Shown here: positions 27,100-35,339 of the stretch, piece after piece
Numbering within the stretch: the stretch's first letter is position 1
Layout of the letters: every line of letters begins with the position of its first letter
NCBI GenBank assembly: GCA_958267355.1
Contig: OY279575.1
Span: 1,434,295-1,498,294, forward strand
Length of the DNA: 64,000 bases
DNA from: an uncultured Alphaproteobacteria bacterium
GTDB taxonomy: Bacteria; Pseudomonadota; Alphaproteobacteria; JALCBB01
Direction of reading: 5' to 3'
Made by a program: the position numbers and the translations under genes
The notes under the pieces: generated by a model
Database searches by the model: none
Told to the model about the DNA's origin: nothing
The model's input: the letters and a program-made list of their open reading frames with translations, nothing else

Positions 27100-27817
27100 G
27101 TTCATCCCCCCTTAGCTTTGGTTACATTCCGAAAGTCAACCGACAATGTTGCTACGCCAAACCAAAACCATTTGTTTCAGAGGCCAACATCCGAATCTCT
27201 CGGAGACCCATTCGCTCAACCCGTACAACCCTGCTTACACAACAAACAAGAAAACACAGGGAAAAACACAAACGGTAAACGAATCGGTCACCCTTTCACT
27301 ACCAAAAATTGCCGCTTTCTGCAAGATTTAAGCGATTCGCAAACGCGATTCGTTTTTTTAATCCACAACAAGAGATGCAGAAAAATCGTTTTCTCGGCGG
27401 TTAATTTTTTTCCATCTACGGAGAAAAATATGCCACATAGATTCCGAATTGCTTGTGCGAATTTACTTAAAGTAAAGTGTGAAGAAAGGGGAGTTTTTCC
27501 CTTCGCTTTTAAGCACCCACAGAGGCAAAAACATAAGCGAAAAATTCCCCGCACCACAGATACAGAAGCGCAAAAATCGTGCCACACTGGACGCAAATTC
27601 GGAGCAGAAAATCAACGCCCAATCAGCGTACAATCAGCAGGGATTTCACCACCCATCAACGGGCAATTTTGCCCCGCCCAAAGACTCTGTAAGGAAGTAC
27701 AGAACGCCCCTATCTGCGTAATCGATCTGGCTCCAAAGTGCGAAAAAATTAACCCCGTAAAACCCCACAACCAGCACCAGAATCACCACCAGCCAGCCCG
27801 CCGCTTAGCCTTGATAA
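27100..27817. other. 718-base gap between the histone-like gene and ccmAB
   Basis: More AT-rich than its neighbours. It carries the ribosome site of the histone-like gene at its left end and presumably divergent promoters. Apart from the weak reading frame listed at 27430 I see no gene, RNA or clear repeat in it. Confidence 0.6.
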
Positions 27818-27825
27818 ATGTTTGA
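27430..27825 (+). CDS. Possible small protein, weak support
   Basis: An ATG at 27430 with GGAG 7 bases upstream opens a 131-codon frame whose stop overlaps the ccmAB start by eight bases (ATGTTTGA, the same junction as mnmG-rsmG). The product is basic, with eight Cys and many His and Gln, and resembles nothing I know. The frame runs on upstream through the histone-like gene in antisense, so it may be open by chance. Listed for completeness only. Confidence 0.2.
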   Translation: MPHRFRIACANLLKVKCEERGVFPFAFKHPQRQKHKRKIPRTTDTEAQKSCHTGRKFGAENQRPISVQSAGISPPINGQFCPAQRLCKEVQNAPICVIDLAPKCEKINPVKPHNQHQNHHQPARRLALINV

Positions 27826-29704
27826 TTTCCGCCAAATTGCACCCTTCATCAAGAAGTCAGACAGAAGCCCCACCAGCCCGCCCCAGCTGGTCTTTTGTCG
27901 CCTCGCCATCGCCCGCGGCAGTCAGCCCGCCACACCGCCAATTACCCTCACCTTGGCAGCAGGAAAAGCCACGTTTCTGCTCGGCAAAAATGGCGCAGGA
28001 AAGACTTCTATGCTGCTCGGCTTGGCAGGGTTTTTACCGCCAATTTTGCCCGCCACAGAAAGCCCGTTTTTGCCTGTCGGAATAAACCCCGAATCAGCCG
28101 ATTCGCCCCCTCCAGACCCACGGCACGAAGCCACAGACACCAGCCCCGCCCGTAGCAAAAATACCCCTCTAACAGCTTCCGTACTGGCGGCTAAAAACCA
28201 GCCGCCAGACCCCCATGCAGCCACGCCCCTAACCCCCCCCCTAGAAGAGGCAAAAGGCACAAAAAATCACCCGCCCAAGCCCGCCGCCAACAAGACCAAC
28301 CAAGAGCCACCAAATTGCCAAACGGGCGGCTTCGGGCACGAAAACGAATCGCCCGCCGATCTACTCCGCGCCCAGCTCAGCAAAACCCCGCCGCTCTTTC
28401 TCCCCGACCAACAAACCTTTCCTTCAGGATTAACTGTCCGCCGCATCCTGCACCTGCAAGCCGTTCTGGCAGGAGTAAACCCAAAACAAAAAACCACCAC
28501 CCAAGAACATACCCACGCCACCGCCAAACTTCTCGCCCTTCCCCTAGCCAGCCAAGCCTGCCAACTCTCAAGAGGCCAACAACGCCGCCTTGCCCTCGCG
28601 CCCTTGACCTACAGCACAAATACAAAGTTGTGGCTCCTAGACGAACCCTTCGCCCATCTAGACCCGCAAGCTGTTTCCCTAGTCGCCCAAACAATCCACC
28701 AACACCTGCGAACAGGCGGAGTCGTTGTCCTAACCCAACCCGAAGCCCCACCCGAACTACGCACCACCACAGAAAACGCCAACACCTTAACCACCACTCT
28801 CGCCCCTGCAACCCATTTCCACACCTTGCGGTGCGGCATCAATGCCAAGCCTTTGGCTTCTAATCCACCTGCAGGCTCCATAGTTTCGGACAAGGGCAAA
28901 TTACCTTCAACGCCTAGTGCCTTGCAGGGCGGCACGAATGCCGAGCCTTTGGCTTCTACTCCACCTGCAGACTCCTTAGGTTCGGCACATACAGAGACAA
29001 ACACTGGGGCAAGAACTGGGACAAGCACAGGAGAAAAATTCCGCGCCCTGCTGGTCGCGGATCTGTTGGCAAACGCACAAACAACCGCCACCGCCGCCAC
29101 AGGCCTGTTTATTGTCGCCGCAGGATTCCTATTCGGCTTAGCCGCAGGGGGAGTCAATTTCTCCGCACCCGCAACCGCTCCCCTCGCCCCCGCCATCGTC
29201 AGTGTGCTCTGCCTGCTCGCTGTCTGCCTAACCCTAGAAGCCCCATGGCAACGCTCACCCCTGCCCTTGACCATTCTGCTCTTAGCTGTCCCCGCTCGCA
29301 CCCTGGCAGGACTCCGCACCACAACCCACTTCTGTCTCATCTTTCCACCCCTAGCCATCGGTATCGCAATTTTGTTTTTTCTCTTGTCTCTGCCCCTTGC
29401 CGCCCTGCCCGCTGTACTCCTTGGCACCGCACTTCTAGCCCTAAGTCTCGCAAGCCTCGCCGCTATGACCGCCTGCCTGCTCGTCTCCGCCCGCAACGCC
29501 AGCCTGCTACTCGGCTTCGTCTTCCTGCCGCTCGCAGTTGCTCCCCTCCTTGCCTTCGCCGCCCTGCTAGAAGCAGCTCTCCTGCCCGCCCAAGCCACCC
29601 TGCCGCTCGCCACCGCCTCTAGCCTGAACCTTGCCCTCGCCGCTCTGTTCCTACCCAGCTGTCTTGCCGCCACCACCATCGCTCTCAAAGATGCCGTCTC
29701 GTAA
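27818..29704 (+). CDS. CcmA-CcmB fusion: heme ABC exporter ATPase plus permease
   Basis: CcmA and CcmB with CcmC and CcmD release holo-CcmE for cytochrome c maturation. Residues 1-330 are an ABC ATPase: Walker A GKNGAGKTS (~53), signature LSRGQQRR and Walker B WLLDEPFAHLD. About 100 low-complexity residues rich in Pro, Asn and Ala are inserted between Walker A and the Q-loop region. A linker (~335-405) contains two diverged copies of the dispersed repeat. Residues ~405-628 have six hydrophobic segments and match CcmB in order (FRALLVADLLANA, LLLGFVFLPLAVAPLLAF). CcmA and CcmB are normally separate proteins of ~210 and ~220 residues. Next gene: ccmC, 18 bases on. Confidence 0.85.
   Translation: MFDFRQIAPFIKKSDRSPTSPPQLVFCRLAIARGSQPATPPITLTLAAGKATFLLGKNGAGKTSMLLGLAGFLPPILPATESPFLPVGINPESADSPPPDPRHEATDTSPARSKNTPLTASVLAAKNQPPDPHAATPLTPPLEEAKGTKNHPPKPAANKTNQEPPNCQTGGFGHENESPADLLRAQLSKTPPLFLPDQQTFPSGLTVRRILHLQAVLAGVNPKQKTTTQEHTHATAKLLALPLASQACQLSRGQQRRLALAPLTYSTNTKLWLLDEPFAHLDPQAVSLVAQTIHQHLRTGGVVVLTQPEAPPELRTTTENANTLTTTLAPATHFHTLRCGINAKPLASNPPAGSIVSDKGKLPSTPSALQGGTNAEPLASTPPADSLGSAHTETNTGARTGTSTGEKFRALLVADLLANAQTTATAATGLFIVAAGFLFGLAAGGVNFSAPATAPLAPAIVSVLCLLAVCLTLEAPWQRSPLPLTILLLAVPARTLAGLRTTTHFCLIFPPLAIGIAILFFLLSLPLAALPAVLLGTALLALSLASLAAMTACLLVSARNASLLLGFVFLPLAVAPLLAFAALLEAALLPAQATLPLATASSLNLALAALFLPSCLAATTIALKDAVS
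28823..28889 (+). repeat. Diverged dispersed-repeat copy inside ccmAB (first)
   Basis: Begins ACCTTGCGGTGCGGCAT and ends CTCCATAGTTT, aligning end to end with the intergenic unit at 59699-59762 (same first 17 bases; final CATAGTTT conserved; middle CTAATCxxCTG shared). Read in frame it encodes LRCGINAKPLA and then Ser/Asn/Pro residues of the linker. Confidence 0.75.
28919..28985 (+). repeat. Diverged dispersed-repeat copy inside ccmAB (second)
   Basis: Starts exactly 96 nt (32 codons) after the first copy and encodes LQGGTNAEPLAST. The spacer before it contains CAACGCCTAGTG, matching CAACGCCTAGCG in the intergenic array at 59979. The 96-nt step replaces the intergenic ~91-nt step, keeping the frame. 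Confidence 0.7.
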
Positions 29705-29722
29705 GTGGTATTCTGGCGCGTT

Positions 29723-30496
29723 ATGTCCGAAACCTTGCCCCCGCCAAAACTTGTCCTGCTGAGTCTGCGACTCGCCCCTTGGCTCCTAGCGGCAACGCTG
29801 GCTCTCGGCGGAGTCGCAAGTCTCGCCAGCCTACTCTTCTCGCCCGCCGATTGGCGGCAAGGAGAAACTGTACGAATCTTGTATGTCCATGTTTCAGCGG
29901 CGTGGATGTCGCTCTTCTGTTGGCTCGTCCTAGCAGGGGCTGGCGTGGCAGTCCTGTGGCGGCGGTGCATCTTCTCAGCCGCTGTCTTTGAAGCCACCGC
30001 CTGGGCAGGCTTCTGGTTCACCGCCCTTGCTCTAATTACAGGCTCCATCTGGGGCCGCGCCATCTGGGGCCTATGGTGGGCCTGGGACGCACGCCTAGTC
30101 TCAGAACTCATCCTGCTGTTTCTCTATTTGGGCGCACTGTCCTTGCCCGCCGCCCTAGAAAACCGCTTCGCAGGAATACGCGCCGCCAGCATCTTGGCTC
30201 TTGTCGGCTTGGTGCATCTGCCAATTATCAAGTTTTCTGTCGTCTGGTGGATCTCGCTCCATCAAACCAGTAGCGTCTTCGCCCGCGGCGAGTCGCGCCT
30301 GCCAAACGAATTCTTCGCACCCCTGCTGTTAATGGCACTCACCTACCTGCTGCTCTATGGAACTCTGGTTTGTCTGCGGACTCCCGTTGCCTATCAGCGT
30401 TTCCTAGCCACGCCGCTTGTCGCTCTGCCATCTGCGACAGCTCTGCCCCCCGTGGCTCCGCCGTCTGCGGCGGCAGATGACGGAGACAACTCGTGA
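29723..30496 (+). CDS. ccmC: Heme exporter / heme-handling protein CcmC
   Basis: CcmC presents heme to CcmE on the periplasmic side of the inner membrane. Six membrane segments are visible, with the tryptophan-rich WWAWDARLVSELIL heme-interaction motif near residue 120 and flanking His residues (VHVSAAWM; VHLPIIKFSVVWW). I start at the ATG at 29723 (257 residues); a GTG at 29705 abuts the ccmAB stop. A Pro/Ala tail follows the last helix. The stop overlaps the ccmD start by four bases. Confidence 0.93.
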   Translation: MSETLPPPKLVLLSLRLAPWLLAATLALGGVASLASLLFSPADWRQGETVRILYVHVSAAWMSLFCWLVLAGAGVAVLWRRCIFSAAVFEATAWAGFWFTALALITGSIWGRAIWGLWWAWDARLVSELILLFLYLGALSLPAALENRFAGIRAASILALVGLVHLPIIKFSVVWWISLHQTSSVFARGESRLPNEFFAPLLLMALTYLLLYGTLVCLRTPVAYQRFLATPLVALPSATALPPVAPPSAAADDGDNS

Positions 30497-30678
30497 GCCA
30501 AGAATGGGCTTTTGTCCTAGCGGCGTGGCTCGTCTCGGCAGGAGTCCTGGGCGGACAGCTCATCGTCGCCTGGCACACCCGCAAGACCACAGACCCGCAC
30601 CAACCCACAGACACACACCAGACAACAAACCAAAAGCCACAGAAAAAACACCCTGAAGCTCCTGCCGCCAAGAGGTAA
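30493..30678 (+). CDS. ccmD: Small heme-export membrane protein CcmD
   Basis: 61 residues: a short start, one membrane helix (WAFVLAAWLVSAGVLGGQLI) and a charged, Gln/His/Thr-rich cytoplasmic tail. CcmD helps the CcmABC complex release holo-CcmE. Assignment rests on size, topology and its place between ccmC and ccmE; CcmD sequences are poorly conserved. GTG start overlapping the ccmC stop (GTGA). Confidence 0.8.
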   Translation: MSQEWAFVLAAWLVSAGVLGGQLIVAWHTRKTTDPHQPTDTHQTTNQKPQKKHPEAPAAKR

Positions 30679-30685
30679 AACAACA

Positions 30686-31279
30686 ATGCGGCGGACAAGC
30701 AACAGAGAATTCTTACGCGGTAGGCTACTAAGCGGCAAGGTGCTAGGCGGCAAGTTGCCACGGCTCGGGCTCTTTGCTTGGCTCGGTGTTGGCTGCTTCA
30801 TTTGTGGAGCAGGATTCTTGGCTCTTATTTTGTCAAAGAGTCTGGTTTTTTATGTTGCTCCGAGTGAAGTGGTGGCGGGAACAGCACGGGCGGGTGTTGT
30901 CGGCGGACGCGCCATTCGCCTCGGTGGCTTGGTCGTCGCAGACAGCGTCAAAACCACAACCGACGGAGTCATCTTCGCAGTTGCCGATCTACCAAGCCGC
31001 TCAACAAGCCCAACAAACCGCACAACAAATCTTGCCGTGGTCGCTCCATCTGCTACGACCCTGACCGTGCGCTATGCAGGGGTCTTGCCGCCGCTCTTTG
31101 CCGAAGGCGAAGAAGTCATCGTGGAAGGACGATTAGAGCACAAGGCAACACAAAAAATCTTCATCGCCGACTCGGTCTTCTCACGCCACGACGAAGAATA
31201 CCGCCCCGTATCACGAACAACACCGCGGCAATCGCTGTACCAAAAGCCGTATCAAACACCAGAAAAGCAGAATCCGTAA
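30686..31279 (+). CDS. ccmE: Cytochrome c-type biogenesis heme chaperone CcmE
   Basis: CcmE binds heme covalently through a His and passes it to CcmF/H. 197 residues: a membrane anchor (about 28-52, LFAWLGVGCFICGAGFLALI), an OB-fold beta domain (LVFYVAPSEVV, LTVRYAGVLPPLFAEGEEVIVEG) and the heme-binding His168 in RHDEEYRP (canonical KHDENYxP). A Thr/Asn-rich insert sits in the OB domain and a Gln/Pro tail follows the heme motif. Confidence 0.94.
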   Translation: MRRTSNREFLRGRLLSGKVLGGKLPRLGLFAWLGVGCFICGAGFLALILSKSLVFYVAPSEVVAGTARAGVVGGRAIRLGGLVVADSVKTTTDGVIFAVADLPSRSTSPTNRTTNLAVVAPSATTLTVRYAGVLPPLFAEGEEVIVEGRLEHKATQKIFIADSVFSRHDEEYRPVSRTTPRQSLYQKPYQTPEKQNP

Positions 31280-31285
31280 TGGCTT

Positions 31286-33481
31286 TTGCTTGAGCTTGTG
31301 GCTTTCCTTGTGAGCACAGCACTTAATCTATTGGCAGCGACTTGCCTATGGGTCGCACTTTTTGCCTCGTTGCTTCAGGCACTCCTGCCGCTTCTTGCCG
31401 CCCAGCTTAACCCCCACAAGCCACAGGCAAAAACACAGGCACAGACACACGAAAAGACACGCCAAAAAACACACGAGACAAGACGCCAGCAATGGGCGCA
31501 AAAACTTTCGCCCGACACTGCACTCCATCTAGCACGGCGGCTCGCAGTGGCAAGTAGCAGCTTATGCCTTCTGGCATTTGTCGGCTTGCTACTAGCTTTT
31601 GCTCGCAATGATTTTTCTCTCCGCGTGGTGGCAGAAAATTCACACTCGCTTTTGTCAGTGCCATGGCGATTGGCGGCAACTTGGGGCAATCACGAAGGCT
31701 CGCTATTGCTCTGGACAATGCTTTTGACTCTGGTCGGGGCAGTCTATGCAGTTTTTACAAACAAAACACAAGCCAAGAACGCGCCAGCAGAGTCACCACC
31801 AAAAGAGTCCGTAAAAGAGTCCGCAAAGAATTCGGAAAAAAATTCCGCGGCAATTGTCGCCCTACACGGCGCGATCTGTTTCTTGTTCTTGGCGTTTGTC
31901 GGCTTTTTCTCGAATCCCTATGCACCCCTCACCTCCGCCCCCGCCGATGGAGCTGCACTCAATCCACTGCTTCAAGATATTGGACTCGCCTTACACCCGC
32001 CTGTTCTCTATCTCGGCTATGTCGGCTTGTCTCTGGCTTGGGCCCAAGCCGCCGCCAGCTTGTTGTTGCATCGTCCCGCCCAACTTTGGGCAACGGAAAC
32101 CTTGCCGTGGCTCCTGCTGGCCTGGAGTGCCCTAACCGCAGGACTCGGACTCGGCAGCCTGTGGGCATACTACGAACTCGGATGGGGCGGCTGGTGGTTC
32201 TGGGATCCCGTAGAAAATCTCGCCCTAATGCCATGGCTGGTCGCCACCGCCGCACTCCACGGAGTCGCCGCCTGCCGCCGCTTCGCCCTACACGCAAAAG
32301 GCGCACAACTGCTTTGCCTCTTGGCTTGGCTTCTTGCCTTGCTGGCAACATTTGTGGTCCGCTCGGGCTTGCTGACTTCGGTCCATAGCTTCGCCTTAGA
32401 CCCCCAACGCGGACTCGCCGCCTTTGCAATTCTATCACTGGTTGCGGTCTTTTCTTTTGCTCTTTATCTGCGAAGCAGTCTGCCAAGACAAAACCACGAG
32501 ACAAAACATTCTGTGCTGTTTTTTCCGCGCTTCTATAAAGGCGCAACTCTACTCCACCTGTTGCTTATGCCAACGCTGGCGGCAATTGTTCTGCTCGGAA
32601 CTTTTTATCCCTTCGCCCTAGAACTCTTTACAGGCACACGGGTGTCGGTCGGGACAGGCTATTATGCTCTGACCTTTGTGCCGCTCGCTCTGCTCTTGCC
32701 CCTTGGCGCGATCTTTGTTTCTTCTCCTGTCGCAACTGTCGCTTGGCGGCAAGAAGTGTCGCTTTCTGCGAAAGCAAAAATGTTCTTAACTCAAACACGG
32801 GGAAGAGTAATTCTGGTCGCTCTAGTAGCAAGCATCTTAACCAAGCTTGCCCGCCCCGAAACCCCCGTACTTGGGCTTCTGGCAATTGCCTTGGCGGCTG
32901 GCTTGGCGTTTGAATCTCTCCGCGGACTCTACGCCACCTTCAAAGCTCCCGCAGAAACAAAAAGCCACAAACGCCGCGGACAATTGGCTCTTGCCACAGG
33001 ACACCTAGCCTTGGCAGGATTTATTTTTGCCGCCACCGCCGCCACCGCTTGGCAAAGCGAAACCCGCGCCTTCATTGCCCCCGGTGAGCGAATTGCATTC
33101 GGCGGCACACCTGCCCGCCATAGCTTCGTCTTTGACTCAATCGCAGGGGTACGCGGCGGCAACTGGGTCGGCGAACGCGCCCAGGTGCTATGGCTAGACC
33201 GTGGCCGACAACGCAGACAGCTGACTCCCGAACGCCGTTATTATCCTGCCAGTGATGTCGTGACCAGCGAAACCGCCTTGGCGGTGACTCTGCTCTATGA
33301 CTTTCATGTGCAGATTGGCTCCGCCGAAGCAGGGGTTGCGCGAAGCCAAGCCCGCAGACAGGTGGTAGTGCTCTATCGTCCGCTGGTCTTGTGGCTGTGG
33401 CTCGCCTTCGCCCTAGCGGCGGGCACTGGACTCATCAGCGGAGTCGCCTTGCTACGCCGCCAACGAACAGAGCGTCTATGA
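31286..33481 (+). CDS. ccmF: Cytochrome c heme lyase subunit CcmF
   Basis: CcmF attaches heme to apocytochromes c in the periplasm. 731 residues with about 14 membrane segments and the WWD motif GWGGWWFWDPVENLALMPWL, flanked by conserved His residues (LHPPVLYLGYVG; TSVHSFALDP). An early loop contains a Gln/Lys/Thr/His-rich repeat and another loop a Glu/Ser/Lys repeat (ESVKESAKNSEKNSA). The start is a TTG seven bases after the ccmE stop; the ATG at 31279 is out of frame. The stop overlaps ccmG (ATGA). Confidence 0.94.
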   Translation: MLELVAFLVSTALNLLAATCLWVALFASLLQALLPLLAAQLNPHKPQAKTQAQTHEKTRQKTHETRRQQWAQKLSPDTALHLARRLAVASSSLCLLAFVGLLLAFARNDFSLRVVAENSHSLLSVPWRLAATWGNHEGSLLLWTMLLTLVGAVYAVFTNKTQAKNAPAESPPKESVKESAKNSEKNSAAIVALHGAICFLFLAFVGFFSNPYAPLTSAPADGAALNPLLQDIGLALHPPVLYLGYVGLSLAWAQAAASLLLHRPAQLWATETLPWLLLAWSALTAGLGLGSLWAYYELGWGGWWFWDPVENLALMPWLVATAALHGVAACRRFALHAKGAQLLCLLAWLLALLATFVVRSGLLTSVHSFALDPQRGLAAFAILSLVAVFSFALYLRSSLPRQNHETKHSVLFFPRFYKGATLLHLLLMPTLAAIVLLGTFYPFALELFTGTRVSVGTGYYALTFVPLALLLPLGAIFVSSPVATVAWRQEVSLSAKAKMFLTQTRGRVILVALVASILTKLARPETPVLGLLAIALAAGLAFESLRGLYATFKAPAETKSHKRRGQLALATGHLALAGFIFAATAATAWQSETRAFIAPGERIAFGGTPARHSFVFDSIAGVRGGNWVGERAQVLWLDRGRQRRQLTPERRYYPASDVVTSETALAVTLLYDFHVQIGSAEAGVARSQARRQVVVLYRPLVLWLWLAFALAAGTGLISGVALLRRQRTERL

Positions 33482-34167
33482 AATCCCGCTGGCTCCACCG
33501 CTTGACCTATGGCTTGCCCCTGCTGGGAGCGGTTGCACTCCTGTTGTTCTTGGCTTTTGCTCTGGGACAAGCCGTGCATAGCCCGCAGGGCAATTCGTTG
33601 CTTTCCAGCGAAGCCGCCTTGCGCCCGCTATTTACGACAACACTTGCCTATGCTCCAGAATGGCAGGAACTAGCCCCACCCCCCGAACCCCTAACCCCCG
33701 CAACTTGGACAGAACCACAGAAACCATCCGAACGCTATGTCTTGGTGAATTTTTTCGCCTCTTGGTGCGCACCCTGCAAAGCCGAACATGCGCAGTTGAT
33801 GGCACTCAAAGACCACTTGCCTGTCTATGGCATCTTGTGGCGTGACCGCACAGAAGCTGCAGTGGCGTGGTTGAAACAGGATGGCATTCCGTACAGGCGG
33901 GTGGGTGCCAGCACGGAAGCAATTTCTGATGCTTTGGCAATCACGGGTGTGCCGACAAGCTTTCTTATAGATTTGGGTGCGCCACAAAGTCTGCAAGATG
34001 AGTCGCAAGATACGACACCAGAAGAAAGACAGAATACAGGGGCGCGAATTTGTTGGCGCGGCGAAGCCCCTTTGTTGGGAGGAGAAGATTTAACTTGGCT
34101 TGCCTTCATGGAAGCCTTTACGGCTTGTTCAAAGGGTGCAGTCTTGTCTGTGCCGACTGCGGAGTAG
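33478..34167 (+). CDS. ccmG: Periplasmic thioredoxin-like CcmG/DsbE
   Basis: CcmG keeps the heme-binding Cys pair of apocytochromes reduced. 229 residues: an N-terminal membrane anchor (LPLLGAVALLLFLAFALGQ), then a thioredoxin fold with the active site FFASWCAPCKAEH (Cys97, Cys100) and the cis-Pro segment GVPTSFLID. The ATG overlaps the ccmF stop. The open frame extends upstream into ccmF in another frame and that part is not coding. Confidence 0.94.
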   Translation: MKSRWLHRLTYGLPLLGAVALLLFLAFALGQAVHSPQGNSLLSSEAALRPLFTTTLAYAPEWQELAPPPEPLTPATWTEPQKPSERYVLVNFFASWCAPCKAEHAQLMALKDHLPVYGILWRDRTEAAVAWLKQDGIPYRRVGASTEAISDALAITGVPTSFLIDLGAPQSLQDESQDTTPEERQNTGARICWRGEAPLLGGEDLTWLAFMEAFTACSKGAVLSVPTAE

Positions 34168-34175
34168 CCATTCCT

Positions 34176-34676
34176 ATGCTGAAACGGTTTGTGCATCTAG
34201 GGGCGTGCGGGCTTGGCTTGGTGCTTCTGGTCAGTGGCGGACAAGAAGTCTTGTCCGAGGTTTTGCCCAAGGCAATTGCCCAAGAAAAGGAACAGGAACA
34301 GACACAAGCCATAGAACACGAAATGCCTTTAGAAGATCCAGCCTTGGAGCAACAGGCACAAAAGTTGTTTCGCGATCTGCGTTGTCTTGTCTGTGAAGCG
34401 GAAGCTTTGGCTTCTTCGCCTGCTCCCTTTGCCCGTGAGCTCCGCCAAGCCGTGCGGAAAAAACTGGCCCAAGGAGCCGATGAAAAACAAATTCATCTGT
34501 GGTTGCGCAGGTCTTATGGTGAAGCGATTTTTCTCACCCCCGCTTTTACCTCGGCAACAGTGTTTTTGTGGCTGGCTCCCTTTGCGCTCTTTGGCGTGGG
34601 CTTGGCTTGTTGGCTGGTGGCACTACGGAGCGGACAAGCCAGAAGCAAGCCCCGCCACGGCGATACGCCACAGTAA
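34176..34676 (+). CDS. ccmH: Cytochrome c biogenesis protein CcmH
   Basis: CcmH works with CcmG and CcmF in thiol exchange on apocytochromes. 166 residues: signal peptide or anchor (LGLVLLVSGG), an acidic stretch, the LRCxxC motif LRCLVC (Cys70, Cys73), the three-helix domain FARELRQAVRKKL...LWLRRSYGE, and a second membrane helix near the C terminus. The residues after the Cys pair, EAEAL, differ from the more common QNQSI. ccmI is not present; the cluster ends here. Confidence 0.92.
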   Translation: MLKRFVHLGACGLGLVLLVSGGQEVLSEVLPKAIAQEKEQEQTQAIEHEMPLEDPALEQQAQKLFRDLRCLVCEAEALASSPAPFARELRQAVRKKLAQGADEKQIHLWLRRSYGEAIFLTPAFTSATVFLWLAPFALFGVGLACWLVALRSGQARSKPRHGDTPQ

Positions 34677-34687
34677 AGAACTGTGGC

Positions 34688-34765
34688 ACAGGGATTAGAT
34701 GAAGTGATTATGTGAAGGGCTTGGGCGAAGGGCTTAGGTGAAGGGCTTGGGTGAAGGGCTTGCGG
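34688..34765. repeat. Intergenic tandem repeat, 13-nt unit, six copies
   Basis: Six contiguous 13-mers; the last four are nearly identical (GAAGGGCTTGGGY type). Fills the ccmH-tRNA gap. Confidence 0.9.
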
Positions 34766-34774
34766 GGAGAATTA

Positions 34775-34850
34775 TGGTGGAGCCGAGGGGAGTCGAACCC
34801 CTGACCTCAGCAATGCGAATGCTGCGCTCTCCCAACTGAGCTACGGCCCC
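34775..34850 (-). tRNA. tRNA-Ala, anticodon CGC
   Basis: A full 76-base cloverleaf on the minus strand: acceptor GGGGCCG/CGGCTCC containing the G3-U70 pair that marks alanine tRNAs, D arm GCTC...GAGC, anticodon stem CAGCA/TGCTG with loop TTCGCAT, and T arm GGGG TTCGACT CCCC. The 3' CCA is encoded. It reads GCG codons. Confidence 0.95.
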
Positions 34851-34852
34851 AA

Positions 34853-34925
34853 AAAACGAGTAGAAAACGAGTAGAAAATGCGTAGAAAACAAGTAAAAAA
34901 ACGAGCAGGAAATAAGCCAGAAACA
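34853..34925. repeat. Short 11-nt degenerate repeat upstream of tRNA-Ala
   Basis: About six imperfect ACGAGTAGAAA-type units that would form the 5' leader of the tRNA transcript. Confidence 0.7.
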
Positions 34926-34945
34926 AGTCACAAAAAATTTACGCT

Positions 34946-34975
34946 AGGATAGTCCGCCAAGACCAAGCTTGGCAA
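34946..34975 (-). promoter_or_regulatory. Candidate sigma-70-type promoter for tRNA-Ala
   Basis: On the minus strand TTGCCA and TATCCT are separated by 18 bases. Transcription would begin about 90 bases before the mature tRNA, leaving the 11-nt repeat in the leader. Pattern match only. Confidence 0.35.
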
Positions 34976-35042
34976 GAAATCATTGGCTAGACGTGTCGCC
35001 CAAGCCTCCACCAACAAGGAAACCGCCCATAAGGAAACCACT

Positions 35043-35339
35043 ATGGTGCTTTTGTTTCAACTGCTCGATGGTTTGTTACAGCTCGCCACCTACGGCTTGA
35101 TCATCTGGGTGCTTTGCTCTTGGGTGCTGGTCTCGGGCTTAGGCGGCGGCGTGCGGATTCACATTGAGCGGCTGGCACTTTTTTTGGACGGAATTTTTGA
35201 ACCCTTGTTGCGACCTGTCCGCCGCTTTATGCCACCCATGGGCGGCTTGGATTTAGCTCCGATGGTCTTGTTCTTAGCCCTTCTGGGTGCCCGCCAAGGA
35301 CTCCACAGCTTGTTTTTTGCCCTCGCGGGCTCGTATTAA
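35043..35339 (+). CDS. YggT family integral membrane protein
   Basis: 98 residues with two membrane segments (LLQLATYGLIIWVLCSWVLV and LDLAPMVLFLALLGARQGL) joined by the family loop with EPLLRPVRRFMPPMGGLD. YggT proteins are tied to osmotic tolerance and membrane or chloroplast division factors in other organisms; the molecular role is unclear. The ATG at 35043 follows an AAGGA site; an upstream TTG would add 20 polar residues. The stop codon overlaps that of the convergent parB by a few bases, so no terminator lies between them. Confidence 0.88.
   Translation: MVLLFQLLDGLLQLATYGLIIWVLCSWVLVSGLGGGVRIHIERLALFLDGIFEPLLRPVRRFMPPMGGLDLAPMVLFLALLGARQGLHSLFFALAGSY

Noticed and set aside
27330..27365. 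Terminator at GCGATTCGCAAACGCGATTCG plus T-run
   Set aside because: The two GCGATTCG copies are direct, not inverted, so they cannot form the stem of a terminator.
26725..27429. Long plus-strand frame through the histone-like gene
   Set aside because: It is the antisense of the Lys/Arg repeat gene, which has a clear ribosome site on the minus strand; the Leu/Phe/Arg-rich translation is an artefact.
28609..30111. 500-codon minus-strand frame over ccmAB and ccmC
   Set aside because: Antisense to genes with recognisable CcmA, CcmB and CcmC motifs; the Arg/Ala/Ser-rich translation is typical of shadow frames in GC-rich DNA.
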